Shown: piece after piece, positions 49,889 to 58,884 of the stretch
Layout of the letters: every line of letters begins with the position of its first letter
Numbering within the stretch: position 1 is the first letter of the stretch
Assembly: GCA_019694685.1 (NCBI GenBank)
Contig: JAIBBM010000005.1
Location: forward strand, 62,001 to 126,000
Source of the DNA: Leptospirales bacterium
GTDB taxonomy: Bacteria > Spirochaetota > Leptospiria > Leptospirales > Leptonemataceae
DNA length: 64,000 nt
Reading direction: 5' to 3'
The notes under the pieces: model-generated
Database searches by the model: none
Seen by the model: the letters and a program-made list of their open reading frames with translations, nothing else
Told to the model about the DNA's origin: nothing
Translations under genes and position numbers: made by a program

Positions 49889-51811
49889 ATGAAACTCCCA
49901 TCGCGTATGCCTCGCAGGCTACTTCTGATCCCCCTGGATCTGATGATTGCGGCCTCCTCCATCTACCTGGCCAATGCTCTTCGATTCGACTCTCTCATTC
50001 CACAATCGTGGCCTACCTACCCTGGCGCCGCTGAAGCGCTGAATGTCCTGGCCCTGGTCGTGGCTACGCGGGGGGTCTGCTTTGTTCTGATGGGGCTGTA
50101 CAGGAGCCTCTGGGCATATGCTTCCATACCAGACCTTTTGCTCATCCTGAAGACCACGGCCGTGTCTTCTCTTTGCATCCTCGCCATCCTTCTCTTCTAC
50201 AATAGACTCGAAGGGATTCCGCGTACGGTGCTGATACTCGATTCTGTACTTGTTTTCCTGCTTCTTGGCTTCCGTAGCTTTAGCTGGAGACTGTTTCGCG
50301 ACATATACTTTGTTCGTCGCGCGCGCGGCGGCAGGCGCACCCTGCTCATCGGAGCCGGAGTGACGGCAAATCGACTGGTTACGGACCTGAGAACCAACGA
50401 GTCGCTGCAAATCATGCCGATTGGCTATCTAGACGATGACCCGGCCAAAGGCGGGGCGCATCTTCAGGGACTTCCAGTTCTCGGAAAGATTGAAGACCTC
50501 GATCACGTTCTCACTGAAAAACGGATCGCTGAAGTGATCATCAGCGCAAAACTTCCTGGATCCGTTATACGCCATATCTACCGTACGTGCGAAACAAGAC
50601 ACATTCCATGCAAAACTCTGCCACCTCTCTCTGAGCTTCTTGCAAGACCGGACATTGGGAAGTCCATTCGCAATGTAAGCCTGGAAGATCTGCTCGGCAG
50701 AGACGTAGTACGCCTCGAAACAGAAGGCATTCGCAAGGCAATCGAAAACAAAGTTGTTCTCATCACTGGCGCCGGTGGTTCGATTGGCAGCGAAGTCTGC
50801 CGACAGATCCTAACGTATTCTCCCGGTGTCATTGTGCTGTTTGAAAACGCGGAAACTCCGCTCTACGAAATCGACTACGAGCTTCGCAAGCTTTGCCTTG
50901 AAAACAATCTTCGCACACATATAGACGCGGTGATTGGAGACGTGCGCAACGTAGAAGACCTGGCACAGGTATTCAGACAGAACGAAATCAATACTGTATT
51001 CCATTGCGCAGCCTACAAGCATGTTCCCATGATGGAACTTCATCCAGAAGAAGCTGTGAAGAACAATGTACTGGGCACGATCAATGTCGCAAATGCTGCC
51101 CGCGATGCTGGCGTAGAAAGATTCGTCATGATTTCTACGGACAAGGCCGTAAACCCTGTCAATGTAATGGGTGCAACCAAGAGGATTGCTGAAATCTACA
51201 TTCAGAATCTTGCGCGCGTAACAGACACGCGTTACATAACGGTTCGATTCGGAAACGTACTTGGTTCGAATGGTTCAGTGATTCCGTTGTTTCAGAAACA
51301 AATCGAAGCGGGCGGCCCAGTTACAGTCACTCATCCGGACATCATTCGCTATTTCATGACCATCAAAGAAGCGGCGGGCCTTGTCATTCAGGCTGGCGTC
51401 ATGGGTCAGGGCGGAGAAATCTTTCTTCTGGATATGGGCGAGCCGGTGAAAATCAAAGACCTGGCAGAAGACTTGATTCGATTCGCGGGGCTTGTGCCGC
51501 ACCAGGACATTCAGATTCATTACATTGGTTTGCGGCCAGGTGAAAAACTATACGAAGAGCTTCTTCTCGCCGAAGAAGGAATTGAACCAACGCGGCACGA
51601 GAAAATCCATATCGCAAACTCCAGGATTTCGCACCTTCCTACTCTCCTTGAAAAAGTACATGAACTCGAAGAAGCAGCCAGACGCGGATCGCGTCCGGAT
51701 ATGGACGCGATCATGTCATCCATTGTTCCGGAATACAGACCCGTAAGTCCGATGATTCGCCCGGCGGACAGAGCGCAGGAAAAAGAAAACGCTCGATCGC
51801 GAAAGATCTAG
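49889..51811 (+). CDS. Membrane nucleotide-sugar 4,6-dehydratase (PglF/WbpM/CapD type)
   Basis: This 640-residue protein has four membrane spans (about 10-125), a CoA-binding-like Rossmann domain (about 140-260, L-L-I-G-A-G-V) and a C-terminal extended SDR domain (about 280-600). The latter shows I-T-G-A-G-G-S-I-G-S-E, A-A-Y-K-H-V-P-M-M-E and S-T-D-K-A-V-N-P-V-N-V-M-G-A-T-K-R. In this family the usual SDR Tyr is replaced (M-x-x-x-K), and the Thr-Asp-Lys set does the elimination. It converts UDP-GlcNAc to the 4-keto-6-deoxy sugar, the first step to bacillosamine- or QuiNAc-type sugars for glycans. Confidence 0.93.
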   Translation: MKLPSRMPRRLLLIPLDLMIAASSIYLANALRFDSLIPQSWPTYPGAAEALNVLALVVATRGVCFVLMGLYRSLWAYASIPDLLLILKTTAVSSLCILAILLFYNRLEGIPRTVLILDSVLVFLLLGFRSFSWRLFRDIYFVRRARGGRRTLLIGAGVTANRLVTDLRTNESLQIMPIGYLDDDPAKGGAHLQGLPVLGKIEDLDHVLTEKRIAEVIISAKLPGSVIRHIYRTCETRHIPCKTLPPLSELLARPDIGKSIRNVSLEDLLGRDVVRLETEGIRKAIENKVVLITGAGGSIGSEVCRQILTYSPGVIVLFENAETPLYEIDYELRKLCLENNLRTHIDAVIGDVRNVEDLAQVFRQNEINTVFHCAAYKHVPMMELHPEEAVKNNVLGTINVANAARDAGVERFVMISTDKAVNPVNVMGATKRIAEIYIQNLARVTDTRYITVRFGNVLGSNGSVIPLFQKQIEAGGPVTVTHPDIIRYFMTIKEAAGLVIQAGVMGQGGEIFLLDMGEPVKIKDLAEDLIRFAGLVPHQDIQIHYIGLRPGEKLYEELLLAEEGIEPTRHEKIHIANSRISHLPTLLEKVHELEEAARRGSRPDMDAIMSSIVPEYRPVSPMIRPADRAQEKENARSRKI

Positions 51812-51836
51812 CAATCCACTCATCTCAGACTGGAGT

Positions 51837-52928
51837 TTACCAGACTTCAATATCGTAGACGGACTTTGCTTCGCGAAATAGGAGGAGCAAAGAAAAGAAC
51901 AAGAACGTTCCCGAAACGATGCGTCCCTTCCACTGTCGCGCCGCCAGTAAAAGTCCAGCACATACGGGCAAGAACAGGCGCGCCACATTTGCGAAGTTAT
52001 CCCAGTACTCTGAAGATGCAGTCAGAGAAAGTAAAAAACCACAAGCAATCAAAGCCGCGCCTGCCAGGAATCGCTCCTGCTTTAGATCCAGGCGAAAGAG
52101 GACAATGCATCCAAGGATGTAGAATAAAAACAGCAAACTGCGGCCGGAAAGGAGTGCATCCGGATGCTGCACGTAATTCCATACACCGGGCCCGCCCGCA
52201 GTCCCTCTGGTAGCAGCAAAGAAAGGGGAAAAACCAGTCGCAAACCACCAGACAATCATAGGCAAACAGGCAACGACCAGAGCCACAAACACGGGTTTGC
52301 GAAATCGAAGGAATAGAAATAAAGCGGATAGAGCGCCGGCCGCCGCGGTTTCTTTGCAGAGCATGCTCAGCGCGGCTATGATCAAAACGACGAGCGAATG
52401 TTTTTCCTTGAATGCAAGCTCCAGAGCAAGAACCAATAGCGAAAGCGCCATGCCGTCTGCCAGAAACAACCCCGCTGACAAAACAGAGATCGGATTGAAC
52501 GCGAAGATACTGGCGCGAAGCGGATCGGATCTAAGAAAGAATACAACAAACAAATGAAGTGCAAGGGGAATAAAATACATGGAGTAAAGAAGGTAGCCTG
52601 GACCAGCCAGCGCCCCCATTCCTGCGAGCACTGGATAACCTATGCGAGCCAGGCGAAAAGGAGCAGAATCAAATTCAACCTGAACTCCGCGAAAAACGCG
52701 CATCGCAGAATAGAAATAAAACTGCCCGTCATAGCCGCCGCTCTTATAGACTACGGCATTCTCAGGAAGAATCGCCTTGTTCTTCATCGCATAACAGATA
52801 GTAGGTGAAAGGCAGCCAAATCGAACGGCAGCAGACAAATGCCCCGCCTTGAAAGCGGGAATGGCGAGAGCTGCCACATGAAGCGCGGCGGACGCCAGAA
52901 TCAGAAATACCAGGCTCGATCTGCTCAT
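51837..52928 (-). CDS. GT-C-like polytopic membrane protein (YDGQFY-containing)
   Basis: This 363-residue protein has about nine spans. After the first span comes S-G-G-Y-D-G-Q-F-Y-F-Y near residue 62; Y-D-G-Q-F-Y is characteristic of a group of bacterial membrane proteins near GPI- and polyprenyl-mannosyltransferases of GT-C type. The Asp would be the catalytic acid. The start is ATG 52928, overlapping the zinc-ribbon gene stop as ATGA; an upstream frame to 52979 is not needed. It is convergent with the nucleotide-sugar dehydratase. Glycosyl transfer is inferred from motif and neighbours. Confidence 0.6.
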   Translation of the reverse strand: MSRSSLVFLILASAALHVAALAIPAFKAGHLSAAVRFGCLSPTICYAMKNKAILPENAVVYKSGGYDGQFYFYSAMRVFRGVQVEFDSAPFRLARIGYPVLAGMGALAGPGYLLYSMYFIPLALHLFVVFFLRSDPLRASIFAFNPISVLSAGLFLADGMALSLLVLALELAFKEKHSLVVLIIAALSMLCKETAAAGALSALFLFLRFRKPVFVALVVACLPMIVWWFATGFSPFFAATRGTAGGPGVWNYVQHPDALLSGRSLLFLFYILGCIVLFRLDLKQERFLAGAALIACGFLLSLTASSEYWDNFANVARLFLPVCAGLLLAARQWKGRIVSGTFLFFSLLLLFREAKSVYDIEVW

Positions 52929-53305
52929 GCACTGATGGCGCCGTCTTCCACCATCAGCAGGTTCTGACAGGACGGACACTGATGTCTGCCTGCTTTTTCA
53001 AAACGAATTGCCGCACCGCAGAAAGGACACTGGCCGATCCCACGCGAAAGGCAATCAGGCTGAATGACCGCAGAGTCCTCCGTTACAGAAACACCGCACA
53101 GACTGAGTTGAAGCGCCAGATCAGGTGGAACACTGTAGAGGATCGTCTGGGACTTTTGCTTTTCTACAGACTTGAGAATTTCCCGAACGCCTTCGAAAAA
53201 CACGGGCTTCCATTGACTGCAATCCACTGCCGCAACTTCCACAGCAAACAGTTCTTTGACTGAGGCTGGATCAAGAGGGCATGCTGGTTTGCGGACATTC
53301 GCCAT
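52925..53305 (-). CDS. Zinc-ribbon protein, unknown
   Basis: This 126-residue cytosolic protein has an N-terminal region like a small alpha/beta domain (about 1-88, with V-D-C-S-Q-W-K-P-V-F-F-E-G-V). A C-terminal zinc ribbon follows, with C-P-F-C-G near residue 93 and C-P-S-C-Q near 110. It may bind another macromolecule through the ribbon. The front part resembles STAS-like segments only loosely. It is coupled to the downstream GT-C-like gene by ATGA. Function unknown. Confidence 0.65.
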   Translation of the reverse strand: MANVRKPACPLDPASVKELFAVEVAAVDCSQWKPVFFEGVREILKSVEKQKSQTILYSVPPDLALQLSLCGVSVTEDSAVIQPDCLSRGIGQCPFCGAAIRFEKAGRHQCPSCQNLLMVEDGAISA

Positions 53306-53359
53306 AGATCATTTGCAGAATGATTTGCGCTCCTGGCAACCATCTTCCACTCTGGATTC

Positions 53360-54172
53360 ATGGCAGGAGTGAACAAAGCTCGCCTGATCTGGACATGGAC
53401 CCAGGAGGCAGTGTGGCTGGCGTTGCTAGTGCTTCAGCTCCCGTTTGTCTTTGTCCAGAAATGGTCTTCGCATGGAAGACGCAAAGAGCCCGTTCTCTTG
53501 CTCACGGATCTGGGTTTGAGTGTTTTCGCTTACTTTCGCATTCGAATGGCTCTGGCCCGGGCCGGCTTCCCGGTGATTGTTCTTTCGATCGGAAGTGTTT
53601 CTTCTCTCTCCTCTCAGGCCAGGCAGCTGGCCAGAACACTTGAACAGCTCAACATTCAAAAAGGAATCCTGGTGGCTCACGGAAGGGGCGGTCTGACTGC
53701 GCTGGCTCTTCCGGATTCTGGAAGAAGACGTATCCAGCACCTCGTGACTCTGGGTACTCCGTTTCACGGTTCGAGGTTCTTCACTCCCTTCGCTTTTGTT
53801 CCGGCCTTCGGAGACATGAATGTTGGAAGTGACTTCTTGTTGCTTCATCGCATGAACGCGCTCCTGTTTCCCGGATTCTCTCCTTTCAGCGCCTACAAAG
53901 ATGAATTCATTTATCCAGGAAACCTCGGGCACTTTGGTCAGGGACGAGATCTGATACTCGATCGCAATGGTCATATGAATCTGATTCTCGACGGAGAGAA
54001 CATAGAGACGATTGTACAGCACATCGAATCTCTCCATCCAGAGCCTGCGGCAAATCCGGAAGTCCGTGCCGCCAAACCGCCCGAAGTCGCACCTCCGGCG
54101 GCAAAAAAGTCCGCGAAAAAGTCGTCAAAGAAAAAGCCATCCAGGCCAGGCCGTAAGAAAGGAAAGCGTTGA
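53360..54172 (+). CDS. Alpha/beta-hydrolase-like protein lacking the nucleophile, with basic tail
   Basis: This 270-residue protein has one N-terminal span (about 15-33) and an alpha/beta-hydrolase fold similar to lipases of the EstA/PGAP1 group. The strand-elbow is V-A-H-G-R-G-G (residues 105-111), where enzymes have H-S-x-G-G; Gly108 replaces the Ser. L-V-T-L-G-T-P-F-H-G and a late G-H-M-N-L-I, with the usual His, are retained. The tail (about 230-270) is Ala/Lys/Pro-rich and strongly basic, like histone H1 tails. It is therefore probably a binding protein or a dead lipase rather than an active one. The TTG of the MazG-like gene overlaps its stop (TTGA). Confidence 0.75.
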   Translation: MAGVNKARLIWTWTQEAVWLALLVLQLPFVFVQKWSSHGRRKEPVLLLTDLGLSVFAYFRIRMALARAGFPVIVLSIGSVSSLSSQARQLARTLEQLNIQKGILVAHGRGGLTALALPDSGRRRIQHLVTLGTPFHGSRFFTPFAFVPAFGDMNVGSDFLLLHRMNALLFPGFSPFSAYKDEFIYPGNLGHFGQGRDLILDRNGHMNLILDGENIETIVQHIESLHPEPAANPEVRAAKPPEVAPPAAKKSAKKSSKKKPSRPGRKKGKR

Positions 54173-54471
54173 ATCTAAAGGAGATTCAACGAGTCATCGA
54201 CGACTGGATTGGGAAAAACGGCGGGTATTATTCTGAGCTCACCAATCTTGCTCGTTTGACGGAAGAACTGGGAGAACTGGCTCGCCTCTATGCCAGGCGC
54301 GAAATTCCCGCGCGAGACCTGGAGGATGTTTCGAGGCACAAAATGCAGGAAGAGATGGGCGACATAGTATTTGCCCTGTGCGTACTTGCCAATCAGGCCG
54401 GAATTGATCTTGAGACTTCTGTGCAAGATGTGCTGAATAAAGTCAAGTTGCGCGACGCAGACCGGCATTAG
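54169..54471 (+). CDS. MazG-like nucleotide pyrophosphohydrolase
   Basis: This 100-residue all-alpha NTP pyrophosphatase has E-E-L-G-E-L near residue 30 and E-E-M-G-D-I-V-F near 63, the E-x-x-E ... E-x-x-D metal set of MazG. It hydrolyses (d)NTPs to NMP and pyrophosphate, for housecleaning or stress. The start is TTG 54169, overlapping the preceding TGA. It stands upstream of lipoprotein and receptor genes to which it has no clear link. Confidence 0.85.
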   Translation: MNLKEIQRVIDDWIGKNGGYYSELTNLARLTEELGELARLYARREIPARDLEDVSRHKMQEEMGDIVFALCVLANQAGIDLETSVQDVLNKVKLRDADRH

Positions 54472-54508
54472 AAGTTGCCACTCCCCTGTCGCCTTTGAAA
54501 TCTGCCAC

Positions 54509-54907
54509 ATGCGCGCAATCCTTGCTTCCATCGCATGTCTACTGCTGGTTCAGTGTGCCGGCGCAAACGCAGGCATCGCGGTGTCCAATGTTCCTACAGA
54601 AGGCCAGACTTACACGGTTCTGGGCACTGCCGAAACCACCAAAAGCTGGTGGAGTCTGGATCTGGCTGTGCTGGCGTTTCCCCTGGGTGAACCTCCGGTT
54701 GCGGAAGCTGTAGAAGATTTACTCAAGCAGAAAGAGGGAAATGCCCTCATCAATCTTCGATTCTGGACAGACAGAACCACCATCCTGTTCATGACCCGTC
54801 ATAGATTTCATCTTCAGGCAGACGTTATTCGCTTTGATCCAAAGGTTGATCCCGACAAGGACAAGAAGGACAAGGCAAAGGACGACAAAGACAAACTAAA
54901 GAAATGA
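54509..54907 (+). CDS. Small lipoprotein with Asp/Lys-rich tail (first)
   Basis: This 132-residue protein has the lipoprotein signal M-R-A-I-L-A-S-I-A-C-L-L-L-V-Q-C. A compact domain (about 25-108) follows, with G-T-A-E-T-T and a long strand pattern I-N-L-R-F-W-T-D-R-T. The last 22 residues are nearly pure Asp and Lys (D-K-D-K-K-D-K-A-K-D-D). The ATGA-type overlap (54904) connects it to the next lipoprotein. No known function; the layout resembles small periplasmic or surface partners of transporters. Confidence 0.72.
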   Translation: MRAILASIACLLLVQCAGANAGIAVSNVPTEGQTYTVLGTAETTKSWWSLDLAVLAFPLGEPPVAEAVEDLLKQKEGNALINLRFWTDRTTILFMTRHRFHLQADVIRFDPKVDPDKDKKDKAKDDKDKLKK

Positions 54908-55488
54908 AACGATTTCTTTTCATTGCAATTTTAGCTGCAGGAGCATGCACCCCGGGCGGCCTCATTGACAAAGGAGGCTACAGGGATCAGGGCGGAATTC
55001 AACCCCAGGCCAGTCGCACGCACGGTGTTGCTTACAAAATCCTTTGCTATGATTCGCAGGAAGCGCGAAGAAGAGAAGGTCTCCCCGAAGGTGCAGAAAA
55101 GCCGCCGGGACCTCCTGTTAGAATCGAAGACCCGGCCACTTACAAAGGCGGATGCGAAGAAGAAGGAGAAAGCTCTGTCTTCTTTCTCTTCAATATAGTG
55201 CCGGTCACTCCCCCTCTCAATCCCGAGTATGCGATTGGAACTGCGGTCCAAAAGCTAGAGGGAGACACGATGATTGGAATGAAGACCTGGCAGGAGACTC
55301 ACTACTATTCCATCCTGGGTCGCGTGTCCGTCTTCAAAGTGAAAGGTCTTGTCATCAAGTTTGATAACAAAGAACCAACAGATTCAAAATCTGATTCCAA
55401 AGACAAAGACAAGAAGGGAGACAAAGCCACAGACAAGAAAGACGACAAAACGGATAAGAAAGACCTCAAAGCAGATCAGAAGAAATGA
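54904..55488 (+). CDS. Small lipoprotein with Asp/Lys-rich tail (second)
   Basis: This 194-residue protein has a lipoprotein signal ending A-A-G-A-C and a mature domain with two or three Cys (I-L-C-Y-D and G-G-C-E-E). The beta-rich core I-V-P-V-T-P-P-L-N-P-E-Y-A-I-G precedes a 45-residue tail of Asp, Lys and Ser. The tail composition is shared with the protein just upstream although the cores differ, so they may work together. Start and stop overlap both neighbours (ATGA). Unknown family. Confidence 0.72.
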   Translation: MKRFLFIAILAAGACTPGGLIDKGGYRDQGGIQPQASRTHGVAYKILCYDSQEARRREGLPEGAEKPPGPPVRIEDPATYKGGCEEEGESSVFFLFNIVPVTPPLNPEYAIGTAVQKLEGDTMIGMKTWQETHYYSILGRVSVFKVKGLVIKFDNKEPTDSKSDSKDKDKKGDKATDKKDDKTDKKDLKADQKK

Positions 55489-55772
55489 AAGTCATCGCAT
55501 TTGCTGTACTGCTGCTCCTCTCAGGGTGCATTGTTGAAAATGACACTGTAGATACTGCAGACGCGTACTCCGAAATTTACGCTTCCATTCAATTCAAAGC
55601 AAGACAATGCGGCAATCAACCGGCCTATCCTCTTCTGGTGCCAGAAAATCCACCCAGTTACGGAACCAGACTCTGTTCTCTTTCCATCATTCGCCAGGAT
55701 TGTCCTTTTACAAATTACCCGCTTTTCTGCGTTGAAATGTTCGGCATCGATCTGCCAGGGATCGGTCCGTGA
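55485..55772 (+). CDS. Small Cys-containing lipoprotein
   Basis: This 95-residue protein has the lipoprotein signal M-K-V-I-A-F-A-V-L-L-L-L-S-G-C. The mature part has four Cys: A-R-Q-C, L-C-S, D-C-P and F-C-V. It may be disulfide-bonded. Coupled by ATGA to the lipoprotein before and by TGATG to the TonB-dependent receptor after. No family recognised. Confidence 0.72.
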   Translation: MKVIAFAVLLLLSGCIVENDTVDTADAYSEIYASIQFKARQCGNQPAYPLLVPENPPSYGTRLCSLSIIRQDCPFTNYPLFCVEMFGIDLPGIGP

Positions 55773-58261
55773 TGAAGTGGCGCGCGCTTCTTGTTTTCTT
55801 TCTGCTTTTTCCAGCGACTGTATTTGCTATCGACGTAAAGATCAAGATCGAAGACAAAAAGGCGGGCAAACCTGTTTCAGATGCGCAGGTAATCGTCATG
55901 GAAACAAAAGAAAAGTTTTTCTCTGACGAAACGGGAGAAGCAATCATTCGCATCCCCGCAAAAGGATTCTACACCATCCGGGTGATTTCACCGTCAGGCG
56001 AAATTGTGCAGCCTCGTGTGGAAGTCATCAGCCCCAATCAGACAGTGACGATCTTCCTTGGAATTGAAGAAGAAAAGCCAATACCTACAAATACCCCGCA
56101 GAAGGTAACTGCGGAAGAAGGAATCAGCGTTACAGGTAAAAGAGAAAGGCAGAAAGTTTCGCGTTACCAGGTGCGCATTGATGAAGTGAAACGAATTCCG
56201 GGCCAGTTCGGGGAAGCGCTGAGAGGTCTCGAAACACTGCCTGGCGTCAATGCTCCGCCTTTTGGGAACGGAGACATAGCAGTTAGAGGAGCAAACACAA
56301 ATTCGAATACATATCTGCTCGATGATTTGCCCATTGGATATGCGTTTCATTTTGCCGGCCTCAACAGCGTCATTCACAACGATCTTGTAAAGTCCATCGA
56401 CCTTTTCACGGGTGCCTATCCGGTCACATACGGAAATGCAACCGGAGGTGTGGTGGCCATCGACACAATCGACGAAGTAGAGCGATTCGGTGGGCATGCG
56501 ACGTTTTCCCTCTGGTCCGCGCAGGCACTGTTCAAGGGAAAAATCGGAGACGGGTACTGGATTGGATCAGGCCGTATGTCGTATCTGGACATCACTCTCC
56601 GTCCTTACATTCCGGAAGGTACTCAATTCATTCCGCGATACTGGGACGGACAATTCAAGGCAATGCAGAGACTGAGTCAGACTCAAAAACTGTACGTCTA
56701 CGCTCTTGGAGCGAAAGACACATTCATTGCGAAGATTGACAACAAACCGTCCTGGGACCCTACGGCAGAATTTGATCCCAGATTCGTAGGAGCGCAAATC
56801 GCATTGGATCAAGCCTTCCACACAGAAGCCATCAAACACGTCTGGAATCCAGGAACGCGCATCAACAACGAACTCACTCTCTACTATCACAATAACATCC
56901 AGTACATTGACGGACAGCTTGGTTTGCTCAGACCAAAGCAGAAAAGAGAGTCCGGCTGGGGTGCTTTCAAAAACGAATTCGACTGGGAAATATACAAAGA
57001 GCACCTGTTCCTGGACGTGGGCCTGGAAGCACGCAGATACGAGTACCAGAACAACGGACAGGCAACGTATCTGGTAAACCCTAACAATCCCAGTCCGGAT
57101 CCATACAAGAGCGTAAACCCTGACTTTGTGAATCTTCCCGTCCACGATAGCCAGATGACATCCTATAACACTGGTTATACGATGCTCACTCTCAAAGCCT
57201 GGGGCTTCGAAGCAAAGCCAGGCGTTCGAGTAGACTATTTTGGGCTTACAAAGCAAAGAGTGGCCGATCCGCGCGGCACTCTGTCCTATACAGCCCCGTG
57301 GAAAATGACCATCAGTGCGGGCGGTGGAGTGTATCATCGTTTGCCGGACGCGGAAACCTATTCACGCTCTTCGGGCAATCCGAATCTAAAAATGGAACGC
57401 GCAGAGCACTACGGCGGAGGAATCGAACAGATCATTGAATCCTGGACTCTAAAAGCGGAAGCGTATCGTCATTACTTCACAGACATAGTGGTGGCCGATC
57501 CTTACATCACAACACCTGTGAGACTCAACCAGGATCCATTCAATCGCTATACGACTCCGTACATCTTCAATGCACCTCTGAACTTCTCAAATGACGGCAC
57601 TGGCTTCTCGGAAGGCTGGGAACTTTATATAAAGAAAAGCAAACCAGACAACAAGAATGGTCTGTACGGTTGGATTTCCTACACCTGGTCCAGGACTCTT
57701 CGCAACAATCATCAGCACATCATCACAGACGATGAAAAACGTCAAATCTACAGCGCGGATGAAGCACGTATCATCCACGAATACGATAATACCAAAGATC
57801 ACTACGCTGATTTTGATAGAACACACATTGCAAATCTCGTGGTCGGTTGGAAGATGAGCCGCGAATGGCAGATTGGTGCGAGATGGAAGTACATGACTTC
57901 TGAAACATTCACCCCGATCATCGCAGACGATAAGGGCAGGCAAATTCAGAACGGAAGATATGTATTCAATCCTACCTATAGCCAGAACCTGAACTCAGGA
58001 AGACTCAAGCCTTACCACAGGCTCGACGTTCGCATTGATCATTTCATCAACTACTCGTGGGGCTTTGGCAATATCTTCGTGGAAATGCTCAACGTCTATT
58101 TGAGAGACAATCCAGTGAATATGTCCTGGAACCAGGCCAGACCGATATCAAGAACCAACCCCTCGATCCAGAATGACTTTGGAACTCTAGAATCCTCCAC
58201 AGGGGATGGCAAGAAGATCAAATTCCCGCTGATCAACTTTGGCCTTGAGGTGCAATTCTAA
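55772..58261 (+). CDS. TonB-dependent outer-membrane receptor
   Basis: This 829-residue protein has a signal peptide and a carboxypeptidase-regulatory-like N-terminal domain (about 20-95). A plug domain follows (about 115-215, with L-P-G-V, I-A-V-R-G, N-x-Y-L-L-D-D-L-P-I-G). The 22-strand barrel ends G-L-E-V-Q-F with terminal aromatic. The substrate is unknown: iron chelates, other metals, vitamins or glycans are all possible. The start is ATG 55772 within the upstream stop (TGATG). Its linkage to three small lipoproteins before and a fourth after is the notable feature. No extracytoplasmic sigma factor is seen nearby. Confidence 0.92.
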   Translation: MKWRALLVFFLLFPATVFAIDVKIKIEDKKAGKPVSDAQVIVMETKEKFFSDETGEAIIRIPAKGFYTIRVISPSGEIVQPRVEVISPNQTVTIFLGIEEEKPIPTNTPQKVTAEEGISVTGKRERQKVSRYQVRIDEVKRIPGQFGEALRGLETLPGVNAPPFGNGDIAVRGANTNSNTYLLDDLPIGYAFHFAGLNSVIHNDLVKSIDLFTGAYPVTYGNATGGVVAIDTIDEVERFGGHATFSLWSAQALFKGKIGDGYWIGSGRMSYLDITLRPYIPEGTQFIPRYWDGQFKAMQRLSQTQKLYVYALGAKDTFIAKIDNKPSWDPTAEFDPRFVGAQIALDQAFHTEAIKHVWNPGTRINNELTLYYHNNIQYIDGQLGLLRPKQKRESGWGAFKNEFDWEIYKEHLFLDVGLEARRYEYQNNGQATYLVNPNNPSPDPYKSVNPDFVNLPVHDSQMTSYNTGYTMLTLKAWGFEAKPGVRVDYFGLTKQRVADPRGTLSYTAPWKMTISAGGGVYHRLPDAETYSRSSGNPNLKMERAEHYGGGIEQIIESWTLKAEAYRHYFTDIVVADPYITTPVRLNQDPFNRYTTPYIFNAPLNFSNDGTGFSEGWELYIKKSKPDNKNGLYGWISYTWSRTLRNNHQHIITDDEKRQIYSADEARIIHEYDNTKDHYADFDRTHIANLVVGWKMSREWQIGARWKYMTSETFTPIIADDKGRQIQNGRYVFNPTYSQNLNSGRLKPYHRLDVRIDHFINYSWGFGNIFVEMLNVYLRDNPVNMSWNQARPISRTNPSIQNDFGTLESSTGDGKKIKFPLINFGLEVQF

Positions 58262-58806
58262 TGAATGCGCAGACTAAAAAGCTCCCTCTGGTGCTTGCCG
58301 CGCTTTCTCTGTGTGCTCTATTCGCCTGCTCTCTGGATTCCCGCGACGAAAAGAAGGAAAAGGACCTGGAACTCCAGCGCTGGATCTACCTGGCTCTCAC
58401 AACGTCGCGTGACGTTACGGGAAGCTGCATTGCAGCAGAAACACAAGGAATCGCCTGCGCCTCTGCAGCCGGGCAAACGGTGACTTACGGCATTACTATC
58501 AGCTCTGTGTACGGTACAAGCTCCTCGAGTGCAAACGCAGCCACTCTATGCAACGACATTCCGAATTCTGCTCTCTACACAAGTCCCAGTGCGAACTTCT
58601 CTGCAGCAGCAAAGATCTGCCATTTCGGCTGCTATCGCTCCTATTTTCAAAATCAGATCACACAAAACAGATGTGCGTCTCAATTCACATCCATCATGAC
58701 CACTTACACCAACTGCCTTCCTCTTGCATGGCTGGTCACTTGTACAGACACTACCCTTTACAACTGTCTGAATTCATGCTTCCGCACCGGAACTGTGCTA
58801 CCGTAA
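58261..58806 (+). CDS. Cys-rich lipoprotein after the receptor
   Basis: This 181-residue protein has a lipoprotein signal ending L-F-A-C-S. A Lys/Glu-rich linker (residues 28-38) leads to a mature domain with about ten Cys (S-C-I-A, I-A-C-A, T-L-C-N, K-I-C-H-F-G-C, N-R-C-A and others). Disulfides or metal binding are possible. The ATG overlaps the receptor stop as TAATG. This is the last gene before the terminator and its role is likely tied to the receptor. Unknown family. Confidence 0.72.
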   Translation: MNAQTKKLPLVLAALSLCALFACSLDSRDEKKEKDLELQRWIYLALTTSRDVTGSCIAAETQGIACASAAGQTVTYGITISSVYGTSSSSANAATLCNDIPNSALYTSPSANFSAAAKICHFGCYRSYFQNQITQNRCASQFTSIMTTYTNCLPLAWLVTCTDTTLYNCLNSCFRTGTVLP

Positions 58807-58816
58807 GGACATAAAA

Positions 58817-58839
58817 AAACCCGGCCATTGACCGGGTTT
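58817..58839. terminator. Intrinsic terminator between receptor operon and HEAT-repeat gene
   Basis: An 8-base-pair stem (AAACCCGG / CCGGGTTT) with a 7-base loop. Read leftward it is followed by TTTTTTT in total, excellent for the HEAT-repeat gene ending at 58885. Read rightward the T run is short, so it is a weaker end for the receptor operon. Confidence 0.85.
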
Positions 58840-58884
58840 CGCATCTTGAGTAGCTAGAATGCTACTGGCAAAGCAATTCGCGCA

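Noticed and set aside
56567-57337. Minus-strand frame of 256 codons inside the TonB-dependent receptor
   Set aside because: Shadow of the receptor frame; no recognisable domain or ribosome site.
53360-58806. Possibility that the receptor and lipoproteins are a SusCD-like glycan uptake pair
   Set aside because: None of the lipoproteins has the size (about 500 residues) or TPR-like fold of SusD and no glycoside hydrolase is nearby.
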